Assembly (NCBI GenBank): GCA_036389335.1
Contig: DASVQC010000089.1
Location: 1-64,000 of the forward strand
DNA length: 64,000 nt
Origin: JAIVGV01 sp036389335
Lineage (GTDB): Bacteria > Acidobacteriota > Blastocatellia > Pyrinomonadales > Pyrinomonadaceae
Direction of reading: 5' to 3'
Below the pieces are notes generated by a model. That model saw only the letters and a program-made list of their open reading frames with translations, made no database searches and was not told the origin of the DNA. Positions 43,752 through 51,185 of the stretch are shown in pieces; position 1 is the stretch's first letter, and the number at the start of each line of letters is the position of its first letter. The translations under genes and the position numbers were made by a program.

Positions 43752-45016
43752 GAGAGCGCGCGACGCTCTTGTTCTACTGCCAGCACTCGCTCGGCATGGG
43801 CCATCTGGTGCGCTCGCTCGCGCTCGTCGCGGGACTCGGCGAACGCTTCCGCGTCGTGCTCCTGAACGGCGGGCGTCTGCCGAAGAGGCTGGCCGTCCCG
43901 GCGGGCGTCGAAGTCGTCAACCTGCCGCCGCTCGGTCTCGCGGCGGACGGGCGACTCGTCAGCCGCGACCGCCGCCGCACGGTCGAGCGCGCGAGCGCGC
44001 TGCGCCGGCGCATCATCATGGAGACTTACCGGGAGCTTCGCCCGCGCGTCGTCTTCGTCGAGTTGTTTCCGTTCGGGCGCAAGAAGTTTGCGGGCGAGCT
44101 TTTGCCGCTGCTCGACGCCGCGCGCGGCGAGGGCCGGCCCCGCCCGCTCGTCTGTTGCAGCCTGCGCGACATCCTCGTCGGCAAGAAGCACGATCAGCAG
44201 AAGCACGACGCGCGCGCCGCGGAGACGGCGAACAAATATTTCGACGCCGTGCTCGTTCACTCCGATCCGACGTTCGCGCGCCTCGAAGAATCGTTCGGCT
44301 CGTGCGGCGCGCTACGCACGCCCGTCCACTACACGGGCTTCGTGCTCCCCGAACACGGGTCTGGGCCGGACGGGTGGAAGCGCGCCGTGCCGTGGCGCGG
44401 CGAGTCGAAGCATGGCGGCGCGGCGGGGCGACCGCGGCAGATTCTCGTCTCCGCGGGCGGCGGGCTGGTCGGCGAGCCGCTCTTTCGCGCCGCCGTCGAG
44501 GCGTACCGCGAGGTTCGCCGAACCCCGGACGTGAGCATGAAGATCGTCACCGGCCCCTTTTTGCCGGAGGCGGCGTGGCTGTCCCTGCGCGAAGCGGCGC
44601 GCGCCCTGCCCGGTCTGAGCGTCAGGCGATTCATGCCCGATCTCTGCGCGGAGATGCGCCGCTCGGCGGCGACCGTCAGCCAGTGCGGGTACAACACCGC
44701 GCTCGACGTCCTGCGCGCCCGCGTGCCCGCGCTCGTCGTGCCGTTCTCCGAAGGCGGCGAGGACGAACAATCGAAACGGGCGCGGCGTCTGGAACAACTC
44801 GGCGCGCTGCGCGTGCTCGAACAGCACGAACTCGGCGCGGGGCGATTCGCGGGAGAGTTGCGTGCGCTCTTGGAGTTTCAGCCGCGCGCGCTCGGGCTCG
44901 ACCTGCGGGGCGTCGGCAACACCGCGCTCCTCGTCGAAAGGTTGCTGCGCGCGCTCCCCGCGAAGGCGCGCCCGCCGCTCGACGGTCGCCGCGGCGTGAG
45001 GGAGGTGAGGCCGTGA
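43748..45016 (+). CDS. GT-B glycosyltransferase, MurG/GT28-like (second)
   Basis: The 422-residue protein begins TLLFYCQHSLGMGHLVRSLA, contains LVCCSLRDILVGKKHDQQKH, then ILVSAGGGLVGEPLFRAAVE and MRRSAATVSQCGYNTALDVL, the donor-binding half of MurG-like enzymes. It shares this layout with the operon's first gene (DTFGLGNIRRTL), so the two are likely paralogues. The start overlaps the kinase stop by ATGA and the next start overlaps its stop by GTGA. It should act at the cytoplasmic membrane on nucleotide-sugar donors. Confidence 0.85.
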   Translation: MRERATLLFYCQHSLGMGHLVRSLALVAGLGERFRVVLLNGGRLPKRLAVPAGVEVVNLPPLGLAADGRLVSRDRRRTVERASALRRRIIMETYRELRPRVVFVELFPFGRKKFAGELLPLLDAARGEGRPRPLVCCSLRDILVGKKHDQQKHDARAAETANKYFDAVLVHSDPTFARLEESFGSCGALRTPVHYTGFVLPEHGSGPDGWKRAVPWRGESKHGGAAGRPRQILVSAGGGLVGEPLFRAAVEAYREVRRTPDVSMKIVTGPFLPEAAWLSLREAARALPGLSVRRFMPDLCAEMRRSAATVSQCGYNTALDVLRARVPALVVPFSEGGEDEQSKRARRLEQLGALRVLEQHELGAGRFAGELRALLEFQPRALGLDLRGVGNTALLVERLLRALPAKARPPLDGRRGVREVRP

Positions 45017-45804
45017 ACGGATGGCTCGACGAGTTGGGGCGCGCGCTCGATGCGTCGCCGCGCGAGGTCGCATTCTTTTTCCGCGACGACGACGGGGGCT
45101 GGGACGACAGGCGGCTCGCCGCGCTCCTCGATCTCTTCGCGCGGCGCTCGCTCCCGCTCGACGTGGCGGCCATACCCTGCGCGGTGACGCCCGCGCTGGC
45201 GGCGCAACTGCGCGCGCGCATCGACGACGCGCCAGATCGCGTCGCCGTCCACCAGCACGGCTTCGCGCACCTGAACTACGAGACGGAGGGGCGCAAGTGT
45301 GAGTTCGGCGACGCGCGCCCCCGCGCCCTGCAACGGCAGGACATCGTGCTCGGTCGTCGCCTGCTCGCGGACATGCACGGGCTGCCCGCCGGAGACATCT
45401 TCACGCCGCCGTGGAACCGCTGCACCGCGACGACGGGCGAATCCCTGCGTGCGGCGGGCTTCCGCGTCCTGTCGCGCGACGCGACCGCGAAGCCGCTGAA
45501 CGTCGAGGGGCTGTACGAGCTGCCCGTTACGGTCGATTGGTTCGCGCGCCGCAAGGGGGTGCGCCTGAATCCCGCAGAGGTGGGGGCGCAGTTGGCGCGC
45601 GCGGCCGAGTCGGCGGCGCCGGTCGGCGTCATGCTCCACCACGCGCTGATGGACGACGAAGAGATGCGGCGCGCGGACGAGTTGTTACGACTGCTCGCCG
45701 CGCACGCCAACGCGCGTTGCAGTTTGATGTCCGCGCTCGCCCCAGAGTCTTTCCCCGCCGCCGCGCGGCCCGAAGGGTCGGGCGCGCGTCCGGCTGCCGT
45801 TTGA
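45013..45804 (+). CDS. Polysaccharide-deacetylase-family protein (NodB-like)
   Basis: The 263-residue protein starts at GTG 45013, overlapping the previous stop (GTGA). It has the catalytic FFFRDDDGGWDD segment (the family Asp-Asp pair), HQHGFAHLNYE for the metal-binding histidines and FTPPWNRCTATT for the barrel end. No signal peptide is present, so it may act in the cytoplasm on a lipid-linked intermediate. It probably removes N-acetyl groups from the polymer or precursor. A terminator-like hairpin follows. Confidence 0.82.
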   Translation: MNGWLDELGRALDASPREVAFFFRDDDGGWDDRRLAALLDLFARRSLPLDVAAIPCAVTPALAAQLRARIDDAPDRVAVHQHGFAHLNYETEGRKCEFGDARPRALQRQDIVLGRRLLADMHGLPAGDIFTPPWNRCTATTGESLRAAGFRVLSRDATAKPLNVEGLYELPVTVDWFARRKGVRLNPAEVGAQLARAAESAAPVGVMLHHALMDDEEMRRADELLRLLAAHANARCSLMSALAPESFPAAARPEGSGARPAAV

Positions 45805-45808
45805 TTCA

Positions 45809-45830
45809 CCCGCGCGGGACGCGGGCTTTT
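45809..45830 (+). terminator. Hairpin with short T-run between deacetylase and barrel genes
   Basis: CCCGCG (45809-45814) pairs with CGCGGG (45820-45825) around a 5-base loop and is followed by CTTTT. It is compact and terminator-like but weak, so it may lower rather than stop expression of the downstream barrel gene. Confidence 0.5.
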
Positions 45831-45845
45831 AAGGAGTTGGGAAGT

Positions 45846-46898
45846 ATGTCGAAGCTGAGAAGAAACTTGATCGCGTGGTCGGCCTGCCTGCTGCTGCTCT
45901 GCTCTACCGGCGCGCGCGCCCAAGAGAAGGAGGCCGACGCGGTGCGGAGCGGCGGAGCGGCGACGGCCAAGAAGGCGGTCGGCGCTAAAAAAAGCAAGAA
46001 GGCCGACAAGAAGAAGGCGGGCGAGCGACGCGGCGGCGAGACGGCTGAGACCGCGGCGGGCCGCTTCTGGATGTTCGGCACGCTCGGCACCTTCTTCGAC
46101 ACGAACATCCTGCACGACGAGCAGGGCGTCAAGTCGTTCGGCTTCGTGCCGAGCGTCGGCTTCCACTTTCAGGACGACGCCGAGAAGCCTTCTTTCACGA
46201 CCGAGTACGAGGCGGGGCTGCACAGGTACACGGGCACGAACGAGTTCGACCGCCTGAGCCAGTACTTCAGCGCCGAGTATCGCCGGCAGCTCTTCGGTCG
46301 CCTGTCGGCGCGCACGACGGGCGAGGTCTCGCTCAAGGGATCGTCCGAGGATCGCGACGTGAACAACCAGTACAGTCTGGAACAGCAGCTCCAGATGCGC
46401 CTCGGCCCGAGCAGCCGCGTGTCGGCGTTCGCCGCCTACCGCGTCAAGCGTTACCCGCTCGTCGACGTGGAGAAGAACGCCATCGATCCCTACGTCGGCG
46501 GCAAGTTTCAGCAGAAGCTGAGAGGCGGGCGCGAGTTGGGCTTCACCTACCGCTACGACAGGAATCACTCGCAGGGGGAGAAGGATTTCTACGTCCGCCG
46601 CACCTTCGAGGCGGAGTACAGCACGCCCCTCTTCCGCGGCAAGCACGATCTGCTGACCGTCGAGGCGCGCTACAGCCCGCGCCGCTACGCGCGGCTCGTC
46701 AAAACCCTCGACGGCACGCGCGCCCCCAGACTGGATCGGCGCTGGGTGCTCGAAGCCGGGTACGAACGCCCGCTCAAGGAGAACGTCCAGCTCGGGCTCA
46801 AATATCAGTTCGAGAAGCGCGTCTCGAACGATCCCGACAAGCCTTTCAACGCTCACCTGTTCGGCGTCTCGGTCAGGTTTAAGTGGTGGCAGCGGTAG
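45846..46898 (+). CDS. Outer-membrane beta-barrel protein of the polysaccharide operon
   Basis: The 350-residue protein has a signal peptide (about 1-26), a Lys/Ala-rich linker (about 30-62) and a series of alternating amphipathic strands (about 68-350; for example FSAEYRRQLFGRLSARTTGE, LGFTYRYDRNHSQGEKDFYV, VSVRFKWWQR). This is typical of a 12-16-strand outer-membrane barrel. It lies last in the polysaccharide operon, so it may be the outer-membrane export channel or anchor. AAGGAG lies 10 bases before the ATG. No POTRA or Wza-like domain is present. Confidence 0.75.
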   Translation: MSKLRRNLIAWSACLLLLCSTGARAQEKEADAVRSGGAATAKKAVGAKKSKKADKKKAGERRGGETAETAAGRFWMFGTLGTFFDTNILHDEQGVKSFGFVPSVGFHFQDDAEKPSFTTEYEAGLHRYTGTNEFDRLSQYFSAEYRRQLFGRLSARTTGEVSLKGSSEDRDVNNQYSLEQQLQMRLGPSSRVSAFAAYRVKRYPLVDVEKNAIDPYVGGKFQQKLRGGRELGFTYRYDRNHSQGEKDFYVRRTFEAEYSTPLFRGKHDLLTVEARYSPRRYARLVKTLDGTRAPRLDRRWVLEAGYERPLKENVQLGLKYQFEKRVSNDPDKPFNAHLFGVSVRFKWWQR

Positions 46899-46986
46899 GC
46901 GTCCGCAGTCCACCGTCGCCGGACGGGGCGGGGCAAATTGGGTTACGAGCGGGATAACAGGACTCACCGCGCAGGCGCAGAGATCA

Positions 46987-47037
46987 CGCGGAGGGGGCGC
47001 GGAGAAAGACTTAGTTCTTCTCTGCGCCCCCTCCGCG
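46987..47037. repeat. Dispersed palindromic element, copy 3 (diverged)
   Basis: The inner arms 46987-47006 and 47018-47037 pair over 20 bp with one G-U. Flanks (46962 onward and up to 47061) carry ACTCACCGCGCAGGCGCAGA and GCGGTTAAC, a diverged version of the same outer motif seen at 48811. It occupies part of the 395-base gap before the flavoenzyme gene. No gene is seen in the rest of the gap. Confidence 0.75.
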
Positions 47038-47293
47038 ACTTCCCCGCGCCCTCGCGGTTAACCCACCTCGCGCCATCACTCAAGTCCGAGCCGACCTGCT
47101 AGTACCGCCGGGAAATTTTTTATCGTCGGCGTGATCCTTTTCGCGGTCGCCTCTCGCGTTAGAGGGTGAGACACTGCGGGCGCATCCTTACCACGGCACG
47201 CGCCCGCCCCGTCTCCCGCGTCCTTCGGAGTCAGGCGTCGGCGGCGCGGTCTCAACCCTTCGTTCCGATCAGTCTCACAAGGAGAGTCAGCCC

Positions 47294-48736
47294 GTGAATA
47301 ACATTTCCAGACGCACCATGATAAAGGGACTTTTCGCCACTTCCGCGGTCGTCGGCTTTAACCTCGTGAGCCGCTCGTGGGTGACGCAGGCGAGCGCGGG
47401 CGGCGACTTCTCCGAGTTGCCGCCGCTCGACGGGACGCTCGCCATCGACGCGGCGTCGCTCGCCGCCGCCGCCGACGATTTCGGCCACATCATTCACCGC
47501 ACGCCCGTCGCGGTGCTGCGCCCCGGCTCTGTCGAGGACGTGGTTAAGATGGTGCGATTCGCGCGCGAGCACGACATCCGCGTCGCGGGGCGGGGCAAGG
47601 GGCACACCGCTTTCGGGCAGTCGCAGGCGGGCGCGGGCGTCGTCATCGACATGACGACGCTCAACCAGATTCACTCGGTCGGGGCGGATCGCGCCGTCGT
47701 CGACGCGGGCGTCGTCTGGCGCGACCTCCTGCTCGCGACCGTCCCGCTCGGGCTCACGCCGCCCGTGCTCACCGACTACACGCGGCTCACCGTCGCCGGG
47801 ACGCTCTCCGTGGGCGGCGTCAGCGGCAGGAGCTACCGGCACGGCGCGCAGGTCGATAACGTCCTCGAACTTCAGGTGGTCACCGGGGAGGGGCAGCTCG
47901 TCACCTGCTCCGAGTCGGCGAATCGAAGTCTCTTCGAGGCGGCGCTCGCCGGGCTCGGCCTGTGCGCCGTCATCGTGCGCGCGACGATCCGCCTCGTCGC
48001 GGTGGGCGAGCGCGCGCAGACGCTCCGCTTCTTCTACCCCGACGCGCGGGCGATGCTCGCCGATCTTCGATTCCTCATCAAGGCGGAACGCTTCGACCAC
48101 ATCCGCGGCATGAGCGTCCCGACGCCCGCGGGCTTCGCCTTCTTCATCGAGGCCACGTCGTTCTACACGTCCGCCGCGGAGCTGCCGCCGAACCCGACGC
48201 AGGGGCTCAACTTCATCCCCGGCTCGCAGCAGACCGAAGACCGGACCTACTTCGAGTACACCGACCTCGTCGTCGAGCTAATCGACGCCTTGAACGCGGC
48301 GGGGCTCGGGGGCTTCCCCCACCCGTGGCTCGACCTGTTCGTCCCCGACTCGAAGATCGACGACTTCGCGTCCGGGACAATCGCGGCGCTCGACCCGGCG
48401 CTCTTCCTGCCGGGCTCGCTCATCCTCTTCTACCCGTTCGTCAAAGCGCGGCTCACGCGCCCGATGCTGCGCACGCCCGACGAAGAAGTCTTCTTCCTCT
48501 TCGACATCCTGCGCACCATCCCGCACGAGGCGGTGGAGCCGGTCATCGCCGAGAACCGGCGTCTCTACGAGGAGAACCGCGGCCTCGGCGGCAAGTTCTA
48601 CACCATCAGCGCCGTGCCGCTGGGGAGCCACGACTGGGCGAAGCACTTCCAGCCCTTCTGGGGCCGCCTCGTCAGCGAGAAGAGCAAACACGACCCCGAC
48701 AACGTCCTCGGCCCCGGCCCCGGCGTGTTCGTCTGA
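47294..48736 (+). CDS. FAD-binding oxidoreductase, cytokinin-dehydrogenase-like
   Basis: The 480-residue protein has a PCMH-type FAD-binding domain (about 55-230) and a C-terminal cytokinin-dehydrogenase-like substrate domain. GRGKGHTAFGQSQAGAG carries the His to which FAD is covalently bound in this family. The N-terminus NISRRTMIKGLFATSAVVG is a twin-arginine signal, so it should be exported with FAD already bound. The GTG start at 47294 has GGAG 9 bases upstream. The gene is monocistronic, flanked by palindromic elements. The substrate may be a plant hormone or another secondary amine. Confidence 0.85.
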   Translation: MNNISRRTMIKGLFATSAVVGFNLVSRSWVTQASAGGDFSELPPLDGTLAIDAASLAAAADDFGHIIHRTPVAVLRPGSVEDVVKMVRFAREHDIRVAGRGKGHTAFGQSQAGAGVVIDMTTLNQIHSVGADRAVVDAGVVWRDLLLATVPLGLTPPVLTDYTRLTVAGTLSVGGVSGRSYRHGAQVDNVLELQVVTGEGQLVTCSESANRSLFEAALAGLGLCAVIVRATIRLVAVGERAQTLRFFYPDARAMLADLRFLIKAERFDHIRGMSVPTPAGFAFFIEATSFYTSAAELPPNPTQGLNFIPGSQQTEDRTYFEYTDLVVELIDALNAAGLGGFPHPWLDLFVPDSKIDDFASGTIAALDPALFLPGSLILFYPFVKARLTRPMLRTPDEEVFFLFDILRTIPHEAVEPVIAENRRLYEENRGLGGKFYTISAVPLGSHDWAKHFQPFWGRLVSEKSKHDPDNVLGPGPGVFV

Positions 48737-48810
48737 CTTCAACCCGGCGCGAGTTCTATGATGGGACGGCGGCGGGTCAGTTCGATCTTGAGTGGCGGCG
48801 GGAGGAAGGT

Positions 48811-48907
48811 TCACCGCAGAGGCGCGGAGATCGCGCGGAGTTAACGCGGAGAGAAGCATTCAAACTCTCCGCGCCTCCTCCGCGTGATCTCCGCGCCTCT
48901 GCGGCGA
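48811..48907. repeat. Dispersed palindromic element, copy 4
   Basis: Arms 48811-48832 (TCACCGCAGAGGCGCGGAGA...) and 48886-48907 pair over 22 bp with one mismatch; the inside is partly paired too (CTCCGCG motifs). It is a GC-richer relative of the copies at 4501, 26631 and 51090. It lies between the flavoenzyme and ornithine-cyclodeaminase genes. Confidence 0.85.
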
Positions 48908-48949
48908 GTGCCGATCACAGCGCCCGACTCGCGGATCAAAGAGGGCGGC

Positions 48950-49034
48950 GTTGCAAAAAGCACGTCGGCTGCATTGGCCGAGTCGTGGGACGTGCGCCCC
49001 ACTCAATCTTGTATCCTCTCAGCTTTTTTGCAAC
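48950..49034. repeat. Spaced inverted repeat GTTGCAAAAAGC / GCTTTTTTGCAAC upstream of the cyclodeaminase
   Basis: GTTGCAAAAAGC (48950-48961) and GCTTTTTTGCAAC (49022-49034) are complementary except for one extra T, 60 bases apart, the second ending 11 bases before the ATG at 49046. It may be an operator or a transcript-level fold for the cyclodeaminase-dehydratase pair. The rest of the 48737-49045 gap holds only the palindromic repeat. Confidence 0.5.
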
Positions 49035-49045
49035 ACTACCCGGAA

Positions 49046-50032
49046 ATGAGCGTCCTGCTCCTTAGCCATACGGAAGTCGCCGCGCTCCTCCCGATGGGTG
49101 AATGTATCCCGCTCATGCGCGAGGCGCTGCTCTCGCTCGCGGGCGGGCTGGCCCACCAGCCGCTGCGTACCGTCGTCCGCCCGCCCGGCGCGGCGGGCGT
49201 CATGGGGCTCATGCCCGCGTACGCTTCCGGCCCGCGCCCCGCCTTCGGCTTGAAAGCCATCTGCGTCTTCCCCGGAAACCCGGCGCGGGGTAAAGACTCG
49301 CATCAGGGAGCCGTACTACTATTCGGCGCGGAGTCGGGCGAGCTGCTGGCGGTCATCAACGCGTCGGCGGTGACGGCCATTCGCACGGCTGCCGTCTCCG
49401 GCGTGGCGACGAGCGCGCTCGCACGCGAGGACGCGGGCGATCTGGCGATCATCGGCGCGGGCGTGCAGGCGCGCTCGCACGTCGAGGCGATGTCTCACGC
49501 CCGCCGCGTCCGGCGGTGCCGCGTGGCGAGCCGCAGGTTCGAGAGCGCGCTTCGGCTCGCCGACGAGTTGAAGGGAAGGTACGCGTTCCCGGTCGAAGCC
49601 GTCCCGACCGTCGAAGACGCGCTGCGCGGGGCGGACCTGATCGTGACGGCGACGAGTTCCGCCGAGGCCGTCGTGCGGCGCGAGTGGGTCTCCGACGGGG
49701 CGCACCTGAACGCGGTCGGGTCGAGCACGCCGAACGCGCGCGAGCTGGACGCCGGGCTGTTGGCGGCGTCGCGCCTGTTCGTGGACAGGCTCGAATCAGC
49801 CGTCAACGAAGCGGGCGACTACCTGCGCGCGGCGCAGGAAGGGGCCGTCGGGCCGGAACACATTCGCGCCGAGTTGGGCGAGGTGCTCGGCGGGACGAAG
49901 CCGGGCCGCACCTCGGCTGACGAGATCACGCTGTTCAAGTCTCTGGGGCTGGCGGTCGAAGACCTCGCGGCTGCCGAGTACCTCTACCGGAAATCTAAAG
50001 AGACGGGCGCGGGCACGTGGGTGCGTTTCTGA
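49046..50032 (+). CDS. Ornithine cyclodeaminase / mu-crystallin family protein
   Basis: The 328-residue NAD(P)-dependent enzyme has SHTEVAALLPMGECIPLM at the N-terminus, a Rossmann nucleotide fold DLAIIGAGVQARSHVEAMSH (about 133-152), then DLIVTATSSAEAVV and VGSSTPNARELD. This is the standard OCD/CRYM pattern, normally near 320-340 residues. Members include ornithine cyclodeaminase, alanine dehydrogenase, ketimine reductase and EutC. It is 44 bases before a threonine-dehydratase-like gene, the EutB-EutC type of pairing. ATG 49046 is used because the frame above it is repeat DNA. Confidence 0.87.
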   Translation: MSVLLLSHTEVAALLPMGECIPLMREALLSLAGGLAHQPLRTVVRPPGAAGVMGLMPAYASGPRPAFGLKAICVFPGNPARGKDSHQGAVLLFGAESGELLAVINASAVTAIRTAAVSGVATSALAREDAGDLAIIGAGVQARSHVEAMSHARRVRRCRVASRRFESALRLADELKGRYAFPVEAVPTVEDALRGADLIVTATSSAEAVVRREWVSDGAHLNAVGSSTPNARELDAGLLAASRLFVDRLESAVNEAGDYLRAAQEGAVGPEHIRAELGEVLGGTKPGRTSADEITLFKSLGLAVEDLAAAEYLYRKSKETGAGTWVRF

Positions 50033-50076
50033 AAACGGCTCGCGCCTCGTCCGCGGTCTCGGGGGACTAAAAGGAG

Positions 50077-51027
50077 ATGCCCATGTTGCCGTCGCTCGCC
50101 GACATCAAGGACGCGCGCCGCCGCACGAGCGGCGCGGCGATACGGACGCCGCTCGTCCGGCTCGGCGTCTTCGACGCGCCCGCGGAGATTTACCTCAAGC
50201 TGGAAAACCTTCAGCCCATCGGCTCGTTCAAGATACGGGGCGCGTCGAACGCGATGGGCCGCCTGTCGCGCGAGGCACTGTCCGAAGGGGTGCTCACCGC
50301 GTCGGCGGGGAACATGGCGCAGGGGGTCGCATGGCGCGCGCGCGAGCTAGGCATCCCGTGCACCGTCGTCGCGCCCGAGACCGCGCCCGAAACCAAGATC
50401 AGGGCCATCGAGCGGCTCGGCGGTCGCGTCATCAAAGTCCCGTTCGAGGAGTGGTGGGGCGTCTTCGAGAGCCGCGCCTACGCGGGCGTCAACGCGCACT
50501 TCATCCACGCCTTCGACGACGTGGACGTGATGGCCGGCAACGCGACCATCGCCCTCGAAATCCTCGAAGACCTCCCCGAGGTGGACGCCATCGTCATCCC
50601 GTGGGGCGGCGGCGGGCTCGCGTGTGGGATCGCGGCGGCGGTGCGCGAGCTAAGACCGGGGTGCAGGATATACGCCGCGGAAGTGGAGACCGCCGCGCCG
50701 CTCGCCGCCTCGCTCGCGGCGGGCTCGCCGCAGCAGGTCGCCTACCAGCCATCTTTCGTGGACGGCATCGGCAGCAAGGGCGTCTTCCCGTCCATGTTCG
50801 AGCGGGCGCGCTCGCTGCTCGACGGCTCGCTCGTCGCGGGGCTCGAACAGGTCTCCCGCGCGCTGCGGCTCCTGGCGGAAAGAAACCGCGTCATCGCGGA
50901 AGGCGCGGGGGCGTGCCCCGTGGCGTGCGCGCTCGAAGGCATGGCGGGCGCGGGCAAAGTGGCCTGCGTGGTGTCGGGCGGCAACATCGATCTCGCGAAG
51001 CTCTGCGCCATCCTCACCGAGAGTTAA
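50077..51027 (+). CDS. Threonine dehydratase-like PLP enzyme (EutB-like)
   Basis: The 316-residue fold-type II PLP enzyme has the Schiff-base Lys in NLQPIGSFKIRGASNAMG (about 43-60), substrate-binding ASAGNMAQGVA and the phosphate loop IPWGGGGLACGIAAA. There is no C-terminal ACT domain, so it is a catabolic-type, unregulated serine/threonine dehydratase. AAAGGAG precedes the start (ATG 50077, with a second ATG two codons later). With the ornithine cyclodeaminase homologue it forms a two-gene operon; the pair resembles EutBC of hydroxyectoine use, but the other eut genes are absent, so the substrate is open. Confidence 0.87.
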   Translation: MPMLPSLADIKDARRRTSGAAIRTPLVRLGVFDAPAEIYLKLENLQPIGSFKIRGASNAMGRLSREALSEGVLTASAGNMAQGVAWRARELGIPCTVVAPETAPETKIRAIERLGGRVIKVPFEEWWGVFESRAYAGVNAHFIHAFDDVDVMAGNATIALEILEDLPEVDAIVIPWGGGGLACGIAAAVRELRPGCRIYAAEVETAAPLAASLAAGSPQQVAYQPSFVDGIGSKGVFPSMFERARSLLDGSLVAGLEQVSRALRLLAERNRVIAEGAGACPVACALEGMAGAGKVACVVSGGNIDLAKLCAILTES

Positions 51028-51089
51028 CGATCTGTTTTCCGGGACGGGTGCGAGCGGGCGCGTCGCCGTCATCGTTTCAGCTTTTCTCT

Positions 51090-51175
51090 GTGCCCCCTCT
51101 GTGAACTCTGTGCCTCTGTGGTGAGTTTTGATCGGAAGCACTCACCACAGAGGCACAGAGTTCACAGAGGGGCAC
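51090..51175. repeat. Dispersed palindromic element, copy 5
   Basis: Arms 51090-51125 and 51141-51175 pair over about 35 bp with one bulged C; the inner 32 bp are perfect. It carries CTCTGTGCCTCTGTGGTGAG. This is the best-preserved copy of the family, lying between convergent genes (threonine dehydratase, plus; beta-propeller protein, minus). It could end transcription from both. Confidence 0.88.
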
Positions 51176-51185
51176 GGAGGAGAAA

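Noticed and set aside
49046..51027. Complete ectoine-utilisation (eut) operon
   Set aside because: Only EutB- and EutC-like genes occur; eutA, eutD, eutE and a transporter are absent.
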